Positions 62,549 through 64,000 of a stretch of 64,000 bases of DNA are shown here, one piece after another. The notes beneath the pieces are model-generated. The model was not told where the DNA came from. It did not search any database and saw nothing but the letters and a program-made list of their open reading frames with translations. The DNA comes from Alcanivorax sp. (GTDB lineage Bacteria > Pseudomonadota > Gammaproteobacteria > Pseudomonadales > Alcanivoracaceae), in assembly GCA_022565695.1 (NCBI GenBank), contig JAIUME010000004.1, forward strand, positions 186,001 through 250,000, given 5' to 3'. A program made the translations under genes and the position numbers. Numbering within the stretch: the first letter of the stretch is position 1; each line of letters opens with the position of its first letter.

Positions 62549-63519
62549 CCCCCGCCACAGACGAGTTGCTGCCAATCAGTGTGGTGGGCGCGCTGACCGG
62601 CGTGAACCCGGTGACGTTGCGCGCCTGGGAGCGTCGTTATGGTCTGCTGCTGCCGCACCGGACTGCCAAAGGCTACCGCCTCTATAGTGGTACGGATGTG
62701 GCCAGGGTGCGGGAGATCGTCAGCTGGCTGGAAAAGGGCGTGGCCATCAGTCGGGTCCGCCTGTTGCTGGACAGCGCGGCTGCGGAGGCAGGGCAGGTTG
62801 CCGGCCACGTGGCCCAGGACTGGCAGGCGGCGCTGGATGCCGGCATGGAGGCGGCGCTGGCGCTGGATGTGCGTCGCCTTGAGCAGCAATTCAATCAGCT
62901 GGCCGGTGACTATCCGCTGTCCCAGCTGCTGGCGTGCTGGGTGGATCCCCTGAGCGCACGGCTGCCGGGCGCCAGTGCCTCGGACAGTGCCCGGCCGTTG
63001 CCGGGCGCGGTGACTGCCAGGGTGGTGTTTGAAGGCTTTCTGCAGAACAAGCTTGCGGCGCGCCTGCTGGCCGCTGCCCGACGCCCCGGGCGGGAGCCCC
63101 GTTGGGCGGTGTTGCCTGCGGCAGACGGCGCCGAACGGGAAGCCTTGATGCTTGCCGTATTGTGCGCTGAGGCGGATCTGCCGGTGTTGTTGTTGCCGAC
63201 ACCGCTGCCCGCAGACGAACTGAGTCTGCTCGGCAGCCGCGCTGATGTCGCCGGAGTGTTGCTGGTGTTGCCGCCCGGGCTCTCCACCACCTTGCTTGAA
63301 CGGCGCCTGGGTGCGGCGCGCCGTCATCTGACGGACAGATTGTTTGCCTGCGGTGACGGGTTGCTCACCCTGTCGCGCATACCCTCTGGCGTCCTGCCGC
63401 TGACCGGCCCGCGGCAGCAGATCATCAATAGCCTCAGTGCCATGTCGACAAGTGCCAAGTCCACAAGTGCCATGGCCACCAAGGCAGCTAACCGACAAGA
63501 CAGCAAGGAGCAGGCATGA
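62545..63519 (+). CDS. MerR-family regulator, class II LitR/PplR-like
   Basis: This 324-aa protein has an N-terminal MerR winged helix (LLPISVVGALTGVNPVTLRA, WERRYGLLLPHRTAKGYRLY, SGTDVARVREIVSWLEKG). A helical middle region (about 85-150) and an alpha/beta C-terminal domain (about 160-300) similar in layout to cobalamin-binding CarH/LitR follow. I see neither the Wx9EH motif nor the cobalt-ligand His of true B12 photoreceptors. It overlaps rudS (GTGA) and phr (ATGA), so the three are coupled. It probably represses its own operon and is relieved by light, directly or via a LOV partner elsewhere. The tail carries three 15-bp repeats. Confidence 0.82.
   Translation: MTPATDELLPISVVGALTGVNPVTLRAWERRYGLLLPHRTAKGYRLYSGTDVARVREIVSWLEKGVAISRVRLLLDSAAAEAGQVAGHVAQDWQAALDAGMEAALALDVRRLEQQFNQLAGDYPLSQLLACWVDPLSARLPGASASDSARPLPGAVTARVVFEGFLQNKLAARLLAAARRPGREPRWAVLPAADGAEREALMLAVLCAEADLPVLLLPTPLPADELSLLGSRADVAGVLLVLPPGLSTTLLERRLGAARRHLTDRLFACGDGLLTLSRIPSGVLPLTGPRQQIINSLSAMSTSAKSTSAMATKAANRQDSKEQA
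63436..63480 (+). repeat. Three degenerate 15-bp in-frame repeats at the merR 3' end
   Basis: AGTGCCATGTCGACA (63436-63450), AGTGCCAAGTCCACA (63451-63465) and AGTGCCATGGCCACC (63466-63480) encode SAMST, SAKST, SAMAT. Confidence 0.88.
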
Positions 63520-64000
63520 CCGCCCTGGTGTGGTATCGCAACGACCTTCGCGCCCGCGACCATCAGGGCCTGAGCGCTGCCCTGGGCAGCGGGCAACCGG
63601 TGCGTGCCGTGTATCTGTTGAGCCCCGGCCAATGGGACCGGCATCAGGTTGCGCCGATACGGCGCTGGTATGTGCTGTCCTCCCTGCGCGAGCTTGGCGA
63701 GACCCTGGGCAAGCTGGGCATACCGCTGGATATTGTGCCCTGCGAGACGTTTGACGAGGCGCCTGAGGTGCTGGCGACCTATTGCCGCAGTCATCAGATC
63801 AAGGCGTTGTATTGCACCCGTGAATACCCGCTCAACGAGCTGCGCCGCGACCGCGCTGTGGCCGACGCTTTGCGCCCGCTGGGCGTCACGTTGCAGGGGT
63901 ATGACGACGCTGTGGTGGTGCCACCCCGGGCACTGAAAACAGGGCAGGGTACGCCCTATACCGTATTTACGCCGTATCGCCGCCGCTGGGATGCGTGCCT
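63516..64000 (+). CDS. phrB: Deoxyribodipyrimidine photolyase (partial, cut by right edge)
   Basis: The first 161 codons of a class I CPD photolyase are present: MTALVWYRNDLRARDHQGLS, LRELGETLGKLGIPLDIVPC, IKALYCTREYPLNELRRDRA and TPYTVFTPYRRRW. This is the N-terminal photolyase homology domain that holds the antenna chromophore; the FAD-binding half lies outside the window. ATG 63516 overlaps the merR stop by ATGA and follows aaggag. Photolyase repairs UV pyrimidine dimers with blue light. Confidence 0.93.
   Translation, partial: MTALVWYRNDLRARDHQGLSAALGSGQPVRAVYLLSPGQWDRHQVAPIRRWYVLSSLRELGETLGKLGIPLDIVPCETFDEAPEVLATYCRSHQIKALYCTREYPLNELRRDRAVADALRPLGVTLQGYDDAVVVPPRALKTGQGTPYTVFTPYRRRWDAC

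Overview
This 64 kb window is ordinary-looking chromosome of a high-GC (about 60% by eye) Gram-negative gammaproteobacterium. The evidence is conserved gene order: barA beside cysM-rlmD-relA-mazG, fabA-fabB, ccmF-ccmG-ccmH-ccmI, minC-minD-minE, tamA-tamB, and ruvC-ruvA-ruvB followed by ybgC-tolQ-tolR-tolA-tolB-pal-cpoB-queE-queC. A regB-regA pair, a PA4642-type protein, a histone H1-like AlgP-type protein and several outer-membrane barrels suggest the Pseudomonadales/Oceanospirillales side, perhaps Alcanivorax-like. That placement is inference. There is no rRNA, IS element, prophage, integrase or CRISPR array. The only RNA gene I see is one tRNA-Lys.

Layout. 1-1659 (minus): BarA/GacS hybrid kinase cut by the left edge. 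1808-7216 (plus): cysM, rlmD, relA, mazG (cysteine synthesis, 23S rRNA methylation, stringent response, nucleotide sanitation). 7346-10750 (plus): three outer-membrane barrel genes, each with its own terminator. 10809-12553 (minus): fabB and fabA. 12927-16946 (plus): the ccmFGHI half of cytochrome c maturation. 17068-19844: adk and minCDE. 20242-21078: an H1-like DNA-binding protein. 21231-26611: mobA, then a YoaA/DinG helicase, tsaB, a thioesterase, uppP and rsmJ. 26593-29118 (minus): plsB. 29308-33243: a quinone-oxidoreductase-like MDR enzyme, an outer-membrane protein, an orphan ParA ATPase and a DUF4062 protein.

33270-49395 is almost entirely minus strand: proS, tamB, tamA, regA, regB, a methyltransferase, a secreted repeat protein, a PA4642 protein, an ABC1 kinase-like protein, an acyl-CoA dehydrogenase, a DUF2244 protein and an HU protein with a basic tail. 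The exception is a plus-strand PaaI-type thioesterase at 35170. 49675-61213 (plus) carries aspS, yebC, ruvCAB, the tol-pal cluster and two queuosine genes. tRNA-Lys(UUU) follows.

The right end (61447-64000) holds the most interesting unit: a translationally coupled trio of a TudS(DUF523)-DUF1722 fusion (RudS type, tRNA 4-thiouridine desulfidase), a MerR-family regulator without a visible cobalamin motif (class II LitR/PplR type) and a DNA photolyase cut by the window end. A perfect TGTACA-N12-TGTACA repeat lies just upstream, straddling a possible -10 element. I read it as a light- or near-UV-responsive operon coupling tRNA s4U removal to photorepair.

A second, genome-structural theme is the number of short tandem duplications (5-17 bp units, several perfect). 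They sit in gene leaders and at gene 3' ends, for example before the DUF4062 gene, before cpoB, after the H1-like gene, at the regA and ruvB 3' ends and inside tamB.
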